Shown here: positions 42,606 through 50,838 of the stretch, one piece after another
How positions within the stretch are numbered: position 1 is the first letter of the stretch
Layout: each line of letters starts with the position of its first letter
Source of the DNA: JAJFFW01 sp965263375
Lineage (GTDB): Bacteria > Pseudomonadota > Alphaproteobacteria > Caulobacterales > Parvularculaceae
Assembly: GCA_965263375.1 (NCBI GenBank)
Contig: OZ253669.1
Location: 2,728,001 to 2,792,000, forward strand
Reading direction: 5' to 3'
Length of the DNA: 64,000 bases
Program-made: the position numbers and the translations under genes
The notes under the pieces: generated by a model
Database searches by the model: none
What the model saw: the letters and a program-made list of their open reading frames with translations, nothing else
Told to the model about the DNA's origin: nothing

Positions 42606-43622
42606 TTATGAATAATCGTTTTCCAAAACAATCCGATAACGTGCTTTTCCAGCTTCCAAGTGAGCCATGGCTTCATTCAATTTTGACATAGGAAAAATCT
42701 CTATTTGCGGGGCAATATCGTGCCGCCCACAAAATTCAAGCATTTTAAGGGTCACGGCCGCCCCGCCAACGGGGGAAGCAGAAAAAGACCTTTGCTGATA
42801 AAGTAATGATGATACGCGAAGCGAGACTGGGTTGGGAACGGCGCCGACCATATGAAGCCGCCCCTTCGAATTCAGCATTTTGACAATGCCCTCCCAATCT
42901 AAATCCACCGCCACTGTCGATAAAATTAAATCAAACTTTCCTCGCGCGGCTTTCCACTCTTCTTTATTACGTGAACTGATAATATGGCGAGCGCCAAAGC
43001 TTTTAGCCTCCTCAGCTTTTTCTGGGCTGGATGTAAACGCAGTGACGTCACACCCCCATTTGTTTAAAAACTGCAGCGCTAAGTGCCCAAGCCCCCCAAT
43101 GCCAAGGACGGCGACTTTATCTGTGGGCTTAATATCAAACTCAACAATAGGATTGAAAACCGTCACACCGCCGCAAAATAAAGGGCCAGCGCTTTGCGCA
43201 TCTAAATCATCAGGCAATGGGATCGCCCAAAACCCTTGACAACGCACCGTATCGGCGAACCCTCCGTGACGCCCCACAATGGTAGTTTCATTGCCCAGCG
43301 AAAGATTATGATCACCCGCCAAAGATTGCGGCGTCAGCAAATCACTGCGCGAGAACCAGCCAAGTCCAACTTTTTGCCCGATTTCAAGATTTTGGACATG
43401 GTCGCCTTTTGCTTTTATGCGCCCAATCACTTCATGACCGCCAACAAAGGGGTATTGCGTCATTCCCCATTCATCAATCCACATCGAATGGTCTGAGTGG
43501 CAAAGGCCACAATTTTCAACCGCAATATCAACCTCATCAGCGCCGATAGGGCCAAGTTCATATTCAAAAGGCCTAAAATGCTTTTTGGGACCATCCGCAG
43601 CCCAAGCACGAACAAGAGACAT
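42606..43622 (-). CDS. Zinc-type alcohol/aldehyde reductase (Ahr/YjgB-like) without structural zinc site
   Basis: Medium-chain dehydrogenase/reductase of 338 residues, closest in text to E. coli Ahr (YjgB), an NADPH-dependent aldehyde reductase. Catalytic zinc ligands are kept: Cys in ENCGLCHSDHS, His-Glu in VGGHEVIGR, Cys in PLFCGGVTVF. The coenzyme loop is VLGIGGLGHLAL. In the lobe that normally binds the structural zinc, RSCxxCxxC...C is replaced by RSDLLTPQSLAGDHNLSLG, so all four Cys are lost. It probably reduces aldehydes. A long hairpin-forming repeat lies upstream. Confidence 0.9.
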   Translation of the reverse strand: MSLVRAWAADGPKKHFRPFEYELGPIGADEVDIAVENCGLCHSDHSMWIDEWGMTQYPFVGGHEVIGRIKAKGDHVQNLEIGQKVGLGWFSRSDLLTPQSLAGDHNLSLGNETTIVGRHGGFADTVRCQGFWAIPLPDDLDAQSAGPLFCGGVTVFNPIVEFDIKPTDKVAVLGIGGLGHLALQFLNKWGCDVTAFTSSPEKAEEAKSFGARHIISSRNKEEWKAARGKFDLILSTVAVDLDWEGIVKMLNSKGRLHMVGAVPNPVSLRVSSLLYQQRSFSASPVGGAAVTLKMLEFCGRHDIAPQIEIFPMSKLNEAMAHLEAGKARYRIVLENDYS

Positions 43623-43676
43623 TTTTGCTCTCCTGATTTTTTATGGTTTTGGATACTGTAAAGTATTTCTCCCGAA

Positions 43677-43716
43677 GGCGCCTTATTTCACCGCAGTTGT
43701 GGTTGAAATAGGCGCC
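43677..43716. repeat. Long inverted repeat upstream of adh and trxB
   Basis: GGCGCCTTATTTCA (43677-43690) and TGAAATAGGCGCC (43704-43716) form a 13-bp stem with one bulged T and a loop of about 13 bases. It lies between the divergent dehydrogenase and trxB, so it may be an operator or a structured leader. No T-tract follows on either side. Confidence 0.6.
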
Positions 43717-43921
43717 GTTTATCGTCACAACAGAGCTTAATACAGCTCACCTGACGGCTTTTCGCCGCCTTCACCCCACCCAATTGAAGCGGTAACGCCT
43801 TAGTGATGAGCATCGTCACAACCACCTCGCCTCTTGTATTTTTGGGCGAAAGAACCAAATGATGCGGGCTGCCTAGACGGCCAGCTGGCCCAGGGCGACT
43901 TTTGGGCTTCATCGGAGAATT

Positions 43922-44869
43922 ATGGTCATGAAAACTCGTTTGCTTATTTTAGGATCAGGCCCAGCTGGCTTAACAGCGGCGATTTATGCGGCGCGCGCTG
44001 GCTTGAAACCGGTTCTTGTCCATGGGCTGCAACCCGGCGGCCAAATGACTATTACTACGGATGTTGAAAACTACCCGGGTTTTGCTGATGTCATTCAAGG
44101 CCCGTGGCTGATGGAACAAATGCAAAAGCAGGCCGAGCACGTTGGCACTGAATTTATCACCGATTTGATCGTCGATGCCGACCTTTCTGAGAGGCCTTTC
44201 AAACTAAAGGGCGATAGCGGCGAGGTTTATGAGACCGACGCCCTGATCATCGCGACCGGCGCCCAAGCAAAATGGCTTGGTCTTGAAGGGGAGCAAAAGT
44301 TCCAAGGGTTTGGGGTTTCAGCTTGCGCCACGTGTGACGGCTTTTTCTATCGTGGCAAAGACGTTGCTGTCATCGGCGGCGGCAATACCGCCGTTGAAGA
44401 AGCGCTTTATCTTGCGGGGCTTGCAAAGTCCGTCACCCTTATACACCGGCGCGATAGCTTAAGGGCTGAGAAAATCCTTCAAGAGCGACTTTTCGCGAAA
44501 GAGAACGTCAACATCCTTTGGGATCATGAACTTGTTGATATTCTTGGCGATAGCGACCCCCTTGGCGTGACAGGCGCAAGGGTTAAAAACGTCAATAATA
44601 GTGAGACACAAGACATCAATGTTGACGGCGTCTTTGTTGCAATCGGCCATAAACCGTCCACAGATCTATTTGTTGGAAAATTGCCAATGAAAGACCACGG
44701 CTATTTGATTACAGCACCAGATTCCACTGCAACCGAAATCAAAGGTGTATTCGCCGCGGGCGATGTCACCGATGACATCTATCGTCAAGCGGTTACGGCC
44801 GCTGGCATGGGCTGCATGGCGGCGCTTGAGGTTGAAAAACTGCTCGCGGCGGAGGAAACCGCGGGCTAA
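43922..44869 (+). CDS. trxB: Thioredoxin-disulfide reductase
   Basis: NADPH-dependent flavoenzyme that keeps thioredoxin reduced, 315 residues. The FAD site is LLILGSGPAGLTAAIYAARAG, the redox-active pair is in SACATCDGFFYRG, and the NADPH site is VAVIGGGNTAVEEALYLA. The C-terminal FAD motif GVFAAGDVTDDIYRQAVTAAGMG is complete. The first of two nearby ATGs is used, with GGAG upstream. It is followed by msrA, which depends on thioredoxin, a sensible partnership. Confidence 0.96.
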   Translation: MVMKTRLLILGSGPAGLTAAIYAARAGLKPVLVHGLQPGGQMTITTDVENYPGFADVIQGPWLMEQMQKQAEHVGTEFITDLIVDADLSERPFKLKGDSGEVYETDALIIATGAQAKWLGLEGEQKFQGFGVSACATCDGFFYRGKDVAVIGGGNTAVEEALYLAGLAKSVTLIHRRDSLRAEKILQERLFAKENVNILWDHELVDILGDSDPLGVTGARVKNVNNSETQDINVDGVFVAIGHKPSTDLFVGKLPMKDHGYLITAPDSTATEIKGVFAAGDVTDDIYRQAVTAAGMGCMAALEVEKLLAAEETAG

Positions 44870-44899
44870 GGGTAGTAAACTATTTCAGGAGGCTAAGGC

Positions 44900-45415
44900 A
44901 TGGCGGATCAAGAAATTGCAATCCTAGCAGGCGGGTGCTTTTGGGGCATGCAAGACCTAATCCGCAAACTGCCCGGCATTATTGACACCAGTGTCGGCTA
45001 TACGGGCGGCACTGTCGAAAACGCCACCTATGATGATGTTAAAACCGGCGCGTCAGGACACGCAGAAGCGATAAAGATCGTCTTTGACCCGGCGCAACTA
45101 TCTTATGAAACACTGCTTCAATTTTTCTTCCAAATTCATGACCCGACGACACTAAACCGTCAGGGCAATGACGTTGGCTCGCAATACCGATCTGCGATCT
45201 TTACCCTATCTGATGACCAATCAGAAACGGCGCGCGACCTTATCGCCGCGCTAAATTCCCAAGAAATTTGGCCCAGCGAAATTACGACAGACGTAGCGCC
45301 AGCTGGCCCCTTCTATGATGCAGAAGAAGGCCACCAGGACTATTTAGAAAAGTTCCCGAACGGATATACCTGTCACTTTTTCCGTCCCGAGTGGGCGTTG
45401 AAACGGGACGGTTAA
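44900..45415 (+). CDS. msrA: Peptide-methionine (S)-S-oxide reductase
   Basis: Repairs methionine S-sulfoxide in proteins, using thioredoxin as reductant. It has 171 residues. The catalytic signature is AGGCFWGMQDLI with its nucleophilic Cys; the conserved GASGHAEAIKI and FFQIHDPTTLNRQGNDVGSQYRS segments follow. The ATG is 31 bases after trxB with AGGAGG upstream. The C-terminus has no extra resolving Cys pair, so a mechanism with few cysteines is likely. Confidence 0.95.
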   Translation: MADQEIAILAGGCFWGMQDLIRKLPGIIDTSVGYTGGTVENATYDDVKTGASGHAEAIKIVFDPAQLSYETLLQFFFQIHDPTTLNRQGNDVGSQYRSAIFTLSDDQSETARDLIAALNSQEIWPSEITTDVAPAGPFYDAEEGHQDYLEKFPNGYTCHFFRPEWALKRDG

Positions 45416-45428
45416 ATTTCAAGATCGG

Positions 45429-46478
45429 TTAAGAACCCGAAATTTCATCTGCAATCGTCTCAGCCGCTTCAGCGCACCCAACCGTTCCGCCGAGGTCGCC
45501 CGTGCGCAGACCGTTTTGAATAGCCGTTTCAACTGCCGTTTCAATTGTCTTTGCAAGATCTTCTAATTTTAAGCTGTGACGGAAAAGCATAGCCGAGCTT
45601 AAAATCGCGCTAATTGGGTTGGCTTTATCTTGCCCGGCAATATCTGGCGCAGAGCCATGGATCGGCTCAAAAAGTCCTGGCCCGCTCGCCCCCACTGAGG
45701 CGGATGGCGACAGACCAATGGACCCTGCAATTACCGAAGCCTCGTCACTTAAAATATCGCCAAACATATTCTCTGTCAGGATGACATCGAAATCCTTAGG
45801 GTGAGTAATCAGCTTCATCGCCATTGAATCCACTAATTGATGGTGCAGCTCAACATCAGAATATTCTTCCCGGTGCAGCTCCGTAACAGCAGCGCGCCAC
45901 ATACGGCTTGTCGCCAGCACATTGGCTTTATCAACTGAGGTCACAATATTGCGACGACCGCGCGCCGCCTCAAAAGCGATCCGCGCGATACGTATAACTT
46001 CTTCACGGGAATATTCGCATAGATCAGATGCGCGATCACGCCCTTCTTCACGCGCCCCAAAATAAACACCGCCGGTAAGTTCGCGGATAATCAAGCAATC
46101 AGCGCCTTTCACCAAGTCGTCTTTTAAAGGTGATAAAGGCTCCATCCCGTTTAGAACCTTCATTGGTCTAAGGTTGGCGAACACTTGCATTTTCTGACGA
46201 AGTTCCAACAATCCTTTTTCCGGGCGCCGCGGCGCATCATCCCATTTCGGACCGCCCACCGCCCCTAAAAAGACAGCATCCGCATCAAGACAGGCTTGCA
46301 GCGTTTCCGCTGGCAAAGGATCACCATGCATATCGATCGCTTCGCCGCCAAAGGAGAAAGTCTCAAAGGTAAGGTCAATGCCATGAACGCTTGCCGCTCG
46401 CTCCATCGCCAGGCGCGCACCCGCCGTTACCTCCGGCCCGATGCCGTCCCCCGGCAACAATACGATATTATAACTCAT
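45429..46478 (-). CDS. leuB: 3-isopropylmalate dehydrogenase
   Basis: Oxidative decarboxylation of 3-isopropylmalate in leucine synthesis, 349 residues. The N-terminus LLPGDGIGPEVTAGARLAME and substrate region RELTGGVYFGAREE are typical. The Lys/Asp active-site parts are TSVDKANVLATSRMWR and DVILTENMFGDILSDEASVIAGSIG. The NAD specificity loop EPIHGSAPDIAGQDKANPI is present. It is the last gene of the ilv-leu run, 12 bases after leuD, and is convergent with msrA. Confidence 0.97.
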   Translation of the reverse strand: MSYNIVLLPGDGIGPEVTAGARLAMERAASVHGIDLTFETFSFGGEAIDMHGDPLPAETLQACLDADAVFLGAVGGPKWDDAPRRPEKGLLELRQKMQVFANLRPMKVLNGMEPLSPLKDDLVKGADCLIIRELTGGVYFGAREEGRDRASDLCEYSREEVIRIARIAFEAARGRRNIVTSVDKANVLATSRMWRAAVTELHREEYSDVELHHQLVDSMAMKLITHPKDFDVILTENMFGDILSDEASVIAGSIGLSPSASVGASGPGLFEPIHGSAPDIAGQDKANPISAILSSAMLFRHSLKLEDLAKTIETAVETAIQNGLRTGDLGGTVGCAEAAETIADEISGS

Positions 46479-46490
46479 GGCTGTCTTACC

Positions 46491-47066
46491 CTATCTATTC
46501 GCTTCGTAAGCTTCGATTGCATCCATTTGGTTGATGAGATGCCCGAGAGGGTCAACCCCGTCAAGAAGGCACCGCCGTGCAAATGGCTCCACCAGAAACG
46601 CAGCTGAACCGCCTGTAAATTCTACAGTATTTTTCTCAAGGTCTATTGTCACTTCCGCCCCCGGCGCAGCGAGCAAAGCCGCATGGGTTTCAGCATCTAC
46701 CTCAACCGGCAACAGGCCATTTTTTAATGCATTGCTTTTAAAAATATCCGCAACATCGGAACTGATAACAGCGCGAAAGCCATAATCCAATAGCGCCCAA
46801 GGGGCATGCTCGCGCGACGAACCGCAAGCAAAGTTAGATCCGGCAACCAAAATTTTATGAGTGCTGGTGTCAACGCCATTTAGAGGGCTGGAGTTTAATG
46901 GCGCGCCATTCGCATCATAACGCCAATCATAAAACGCCGCTTTACCTAGTCCTTGGCGGCTTGTCGTTGTTAAGAATCGCGCCGGGATTATTTGATCGGT
47001 ATCAATATCATTCGTTGACAATACGACAGTGCGAGATGTGAGCGTGTGGAAAGGGTCAAAAGACAT
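46491..47066 (-). CDS. leuD: 3-isopropylmalate dehydratase small subunit
   Basis: Swivel-domain subunit that isomerises 2- to 3-isopropylmalate together with LeuC, 191 residues. Motifs: STNDIDTDQIIPARFL near the N-terminus and NFACGSSREHAPWALLDYGFRAVIS around residues 80-105. Its ATG overlaps the leuC stop by one base (TAATG), coupling both subunits. Confidence 0.96.
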   Translation of the reverse strand: MSFDPFHTLTSRTVVLSTNDIDTDQIIPARFLTTTSRQGLGKAAFYDWRYDANGAPLNSSPLNGVDTSTHKILVAGSNFACGSSREHAPWALLDYGFRAVISSDVADIFKSNALKNGLLPVEVDAETHAALLAAPGAEVTIDLEKNTVEFTGGSAAFLVEPFARRCLLDGVDPLGHLINQMDAIEAYEANR

Positions 47067-48481
47067 TACTGCACGGCTCCTTCAGTATAATTACGTGGAT
47101 CGGCGATATGTCCGGCAAGGGCGGAGGCTGCGGCTGTTGCGGGGCTTGCTAAAACCGTGCGCACATCCTTGCCCTGGCGGCCTTTGAAATTTCGATTTGA
47201 TGTGGAGACAACCAAGTCCCCCGGCGCGCCGATATCGCCGTTCATACCGATACACATGGAGCACCCAGGCTCGCGCCATTGCGCGCCTGCCTCAACGAAG
47301 ATCTTATCAAGACCTTCGGCTTCGGCGTCTTTTTTGATTTGCTCCGATCCCGGCGCAACTAACATGATGACATGATCAGCGACTTTGCGCCCTTTCATCA
47401 ATTCAGCCGCCGCGCGCAAATCAGATAAGCGTGAATTGGTGCAGCTGCCGATGAAAACCCGGTCGACTTTGACTTTTTCAAATGCAACGCCCGCTTCCAT
47501 GCCCATATAATCGGCCGCAGCGCGCGCGCCATCATTGTCAATGGCTGGATGGCTGCTCGCCGCTGGCGCTGCAGCATCGGGCGAGACGCCATACGTGATC
47601 ATCGGTGCAATTGCGGCCGCATCAATGGTCACTTCCTTATCAAATACCGCGCCCTCGTCACTTGGCAGCGTGCGCCAGTCGGCAACAGCCGCATCCCACG
47701 CATCACCAGTTGGCGCGCGATCGCGGCCTTTCAAGAAATCAAATGTCGTATCATCCGGCGCGACCATACCCATACGGCCGCCTGCCTCAATCGACATATT
47801 ACAAAGGGTCATGCGCCCTTCCATTGAAAGCGCCTCAACCGCAGGGCCCGCAAACTCCAACGCATAGCCTTGCCCGCCGTCGGCGCCGATTTTCGCGATC
47901 ATCGCGAGCGCCATATCTTTCGCTGTAACGCCAGGGGAAAGTTCGCCCTCAAACCAAATACGCATTGTTTTGGCTTTCCGCTGCAAAAGGCATTGCGTTG
48001 CAAGAACATGCCCAACTTCTGTCGTACCAATCCCGAACGCTAGGGCTCCAAAAGCGCCATGGGTGGATGTGTGACTGTCACCACAAACGATGGTCTTTCC
48101 CGGCTGGGTTAAACCTTGCTCCGGCCCAATCACGTGAACAATACCGCGGCGCGCATCGCCCATGTCAAAAAGCTCGATACTATGGGTTTGGCAATTCTTT
48201 TTCAGCGTCTCCACCTGAGAGCGGGCTTCTTGCGTCGCGTAAGGAAGATCACCATCCGGTCCCGCCGGAAGCGTTGGCGTCGAATGATCCATCGTGCCAA
48301 TCGTTAGGTCGGGGCGGCGCACTTTAAGGCCGCGGCTTTCAATCTCGGTAAAAGCCTGAGGCGTTGTCACCTCGTGGATCAAGTGGAGGTCAATAAACAT
48401 TACCCCCGGGCTGTCCGGTTGTTCTTCCACAACGAGGTGGCGACGCCACAATTTTTCATACAGAGTCAATGCTTCAGTCAT
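47066..48481 (-). CDS. leuC: 3-isopropylmalate dehydratase large subunit
   Basis: Aconitase-fold subunit with a [4Fe-4S] cluster, 471 residues. Substrate and cluster motifs are VCGDSHTSTHGAFGALAFGIGTTEVGHVLATQ, VFIGSCTNSRLSDLRAA and EPGCSMCIGMNGD, which hold the three cluster Cys. It lies 21 bases downstream of leuA and overlaps leuD. Confidence 0.97.
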   Translation of the reverse strand: MTEALTLYEKLWRRHLVVEEQPDSPGVMFIDLHLIHEVTTPQAFTEIESRGLKVRRPDLTIGTMDHSTPTLPAGPDGDLPYATQEARSQVETLKKNCQTHSIELFDMGDARRGIVHVIGPEQGLTQPGKTIVCGDSHTSTHGAFGALAFGIGTTEVGHVLATQCLLQRKAKTMRIWFEGELSPGVTAKDMALAMIAKIGADGGQGYALEFAGPAVEALSMEGRMTLCNMSIEAGGRMGMVAPDDTTFDFLKGRDRAPTGDAWDAAVADWRTLPSDEGAVFDKEVTIDAAAIAPMITYGVSPDAAAPAASSHPAIDNDGARAAADYMGMEAGVAFEKVKVDRVFIGSCTNSRLSDLRAAAELMKGRKVADHVIMLVAPGSEQIKKDAEAEGLDKIFVEAGAQWREPGCSMCIGMNGDIGAPGDLVVSTSNRNFKGRQGKDVRTVLASPATAAASALAGHIADPRNYTEGAVQ

Positions 48482-48502
48482 GACGCTTGTTATTCCTAAA
48501 CT

Positions 48503-50104
48503 TTATACATTTACAGCTTGTGACGCATCAGCATCATTGACGCTGACACCGCGGGTAGTCGCTTGATTAAGGGCAATGACATAAGCGCTTACCGCCGCAT
48601 GGGCCACATCAACCTCGCGGGAAATGCCAAGGATCTCCTCGCCCCCAACATCAAGCAAGGCTTCAGCCCGCACGATACCGTCATCCACATCGGCGATGTG
48701 GTGAATATCAAGGGTTTTGATATAGGCTTTAGCGCCCATTATGGCGCATACAGCGTTTAGCGCAGCATCAAACGGCCCTTCGCCTTCACAGGTGATTGTA
48801 CGCCGCTCGCCATTTTCATGTTCCATAGAAATACGCGCATAAGGCTGGGTGTTTTCATCATATTCAGCGCGAAGTTCCACATTGCGCAACCGCCAGGGCC
48901 CGCCTCGCCCAGGCCGATCATTGGAGCCTGTGACCAGACGCACGACATCACCGTCGGTCACCTCACGCTGGGCGTCAGCAACGCGCTTGAATTTAACAAA
49001 CACTTCATCAAGGCGCTGATCATCAATATCAAGTTCCAACGCATCGATACGCGACTTCAAAGCATGTTTGCCAGAATGCTTGCCCAAAACGATCGAGTTT
49101 GACGGCATGCCAACGGATTCAGCATCCATAATTTCATAGGTGCGCCGATCAAGCAAAACACCATGCTGGTGAATACCCGCCTCATGGGCGAAAGCGTTTT
49201 TGCCAACCACCGCCTTGTTGCGCGGAATGGGGTTATGTGTCACCCGCGCCAAGGTAAGACTGGTGGGATAAATTTCTGTCGTCTCAATTCGGGTCGACAA
49301 ACCAAAATGATCATGGCGCGTCTTAAGCGCCATCACCGCCTCTTCTAGGGAACAGTTACCGGCGCGCTCGCCAATGCCGTTGATGGCGCATTCAATTTGC
49401 CGTGCGCCGCCGCGCACAGCGGCCAAGCTGTTGGCGACCGCCATGCCAAGGTCATCATGGCAATGGGCGCTGAACGTTACTTTGTCAGAATTCGTCACAT
49501 TCGCGACCAAATACTCAAAAAGATCCTGAATTTCCTCCGGCGTCGTATAACCGACCGTATCTGGAATATTGAGCGTCGTCGCCCCAGCAGCGACAGCAGC
49601 ATTTAGCGCTTCGACAAGATATTCCCGCTCAGTACGCATCGCATCTTCGGTTGAAAATTCAACATCCTCACTTAAAGACCGCGCATGGGCGACACACTTT
49701 TCAATACTTTTTATAATCTCAGCTTTCGACATCTTCAGCTTTACGTCACGGTGTAACGGGCTGGTGCCGATGAAAGTATGAATGCGTTTTAACTTAGCTG
49801 GCGCCAAAGCTTTTGCCGCGGCATCAATATCGCGCTCGTTAAGGCGCGCTAAAGAACAGATCGTAACGCCTTCGATCTCAGACGCCACCGCGCTGATCGC
49901 GGCCGCATCGCCCGGTGACGCTGCGGCGAACCCGGCTTCCATGATGTCGACATTTAAAGCCTTCAATTGGCGCGCGAGCATAAGCTTGCCATCAACGGAC
50001 ATGGAAAACCCTGGGGCTTGCTCGCCATCCCGCAATGTGGTGTCAAAGATCTTAACGCGATCTTTTGCAGCGCTTACAGATGATTTATCGGTTGTTATTG
50101 ACAT
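48503..50104 (-). CDS. leuA: 2-isopropylmalate synthase
   Basis: First committed enzyme of leucine synthesis, condensing acetyl-CoA with 2-oxoisovalerate. It has 533 residues: TIM barrel starting KIFDTTLRDGEQAPGFSMS, metal motif TFSAHCHDDLGMAVANSL, GIGERAGNCSLEE, then HQHGVLLDRRTYEIM, and a C-terminal LeuA dimer domain that usually senses leucine. The ATG at 50104 is set by the family N-terminus and by AAGG nine bases upstream. That site lies in the right arm of a hairpin, and the start overlaps a Leu-rich leader ORF, so leucine control may act on translation as well. Confidence 0.96.
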   Translation of the reverse strand: MSITTDKSSVSAAKDRVKIFDTTLRDGEQAPGFSMSVDGKLMLARQLKALNVDIMEAGFAAASPGDAAAISAVASEIEGVTICSLARLNERDIDAAAKALAPAKLKRIHTFIGTSPLHRDVKLKMSKAEIIKSIEKCVAHARSLSEDVEFSTEDAMRTEREYLVEALNAAVAAGATTLNIPDTVGYTTPEEIQDLFEYLVANVTNSDKVTFSAHCHDDLGMAVANSLAAVRGGARQIECAINGIGERAGNCSLEEAVMALKTRHDHFGLSTRIETTEIYPTSLTLARVTHNPIPRNKAVVGKNAFAHEAGIHQHGVLLDRRTYEIMDAESVGMPSNSIVLGKHSGKHALKSRIDALELDIDDQRLDEVFVKFKRVADAQREVTDGDVVRLVTGSNDRPGRGGPWRLRNVELRAEYDENTQPYARISMEHENGERRTITCEGEGPFDAALNAVCAIMGAKAYIKTLDIHHIADVDDGIVRAEALLDVGGEEILGISREVDVAHAAVSAYVIALNQATTRGVSVNDADASQAVNV

Positions 50105-50219
50105 GACGCACGGCCTTTTTCTTAACAGGTATAGCTTGTTTTTTTTGAGTAAAAACGAAAAGGCCAAGCAGGAGCAGACCACTTCCGATCGCGTAAGTCG
50201 TCAAGTCTATGTGGGACAT
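50085..50219 (-). CDS. Leu-rich leader peptide overlapping leuA (candidate leuL)
   Basis: A 44-codon ORF missed by length cut-offs, with AAGGAG before its ATG. It begins MSHIDLTTYAIGSG, then four consecutive Leu codons (CTG CTC CTG CTT, 50177-50166), GLFVF, and a basic tail. The opening and the Leu run are reminiscent of E. coli LeuL (MTHIVRFIGLLLLN as I remember it). Its stop lies 17 bases inside leuA. The codons just after the Leu run form one arm of a hairpin whose other arm holds the leuA ribosome binding site. The alternative is a genuine one-helix small membrane protein, since residues 9-23 are hydrophobic. Confidence 0.6.
   Translation of the reverse strand: MSHIDLTTYAIGSGLLLLGLFVFTQKKQAIPVKKKAVRHVNNNR
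50112..50165 (-). promoter_or_regulatory. Hairpin sequestering the leuA ribosome binding site
   Basis: GGCCTTTT (50165-50158 on the minus strand) pairs perfectly with AAAAGGCC (50119-50112). The AAGG of leuA is inside the right arm and nine bases before its ATG. The left arm begins directly after the four Leu codons of the leader ORF, so a ribosome stalled there would cover the left arm and free the leuA site. Confidence 0.6.
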
Positions 50220-50262
50220 GGTTTGCTCCTTTCTGTCTAGAACCGTCGTTATATGTTTGTAC

Positions 50263-50826
50263 TTAGTCTACTTCCACGCCGCGGCGGATTGATAAAACCC
50301 CGGTGCGAGAAATTTCAATAAGCCCTAAGGGGCGCATTAAATCGATAAAGGCGTTAATCTTATCACGCGCGCCCGTCACCTCAAAAACAAAGGACGTATG
50401 GGTTGTATCAAGCGCTTTAGCGCGAAAAATATCCGCTAGCCGCATCGCTTCAACCCGGTGCTCGCCGCTGCTGCTGACTTTGACGAGGGCCAATTCACGC
50501 TCGATAGCGTCCGTTTCTTCGCTGACGTCAATAACCCGGCGCACCGGTACGATCCGCGCGAGCTGAAGCTTTATTTGCTCAATCTTAGAAGGCGTGCCGC
50601 TCGTCACAATAGTGATGCGTGAACGGTGCTTTTCAACATCTGTTTCCGCGACGGTTAAGCTTTCAATATTATAACCGCGCGCTGAGATGAGACCGACAAC
50701 CCGGCCCAAGACGCCAGGCTCATTATCAACGATAACGGCGATAATGCGCTCACCAACAACTTCCGGTTTGGAAGTTACAGGATAAACCGACTGAGGATTT
50801 CCTTTGGTCATAAGATCTTCCATCAT
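50263..50826 (-). CDS. ilvN: Acetolactate synthase small (regulatory) subunit
   Basis: ACT-domain subunit that gives valine sensitivity and full activity to the IlvB catalytic subunit, 187 residues. ACT motif: AVIVDNEPGVLGRVVGLISARGYNIESLTVAETD, followed by the second domain with RVEAMRLADIFRAKALD and SFVFEVTGARDKINAFIDLM. It is also called ilvH. The start could be a few codons later (Met 6 has GGAAG upstream). It lies 12 bases after ilvB. Confidence 0.96.
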   Translation of the reverse strand: MMEDLMTKGNPQSVYPVTSKPEVVGERIIAVIVDNEPGVLGRVVGLISARGYNIESLTVAETDVEKHRSRITIVTSGTPSKIEQIKLQLARIVPVRRVIDVSEETDAIERELALVKVSSSGEHRVEAMRLADIFRAKALDTTHTSFVFEVTGARDKINAFIDLMRPLGLIEISRTGVLSIRRGVEVD

Positions 50827-50838
50827 TCACACATCTCG

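Noticed and set aside
47535..47867. 110-residue plus-strand ORF opposite leuC
   Set aside because: Antisense shadow with no independent evidence.
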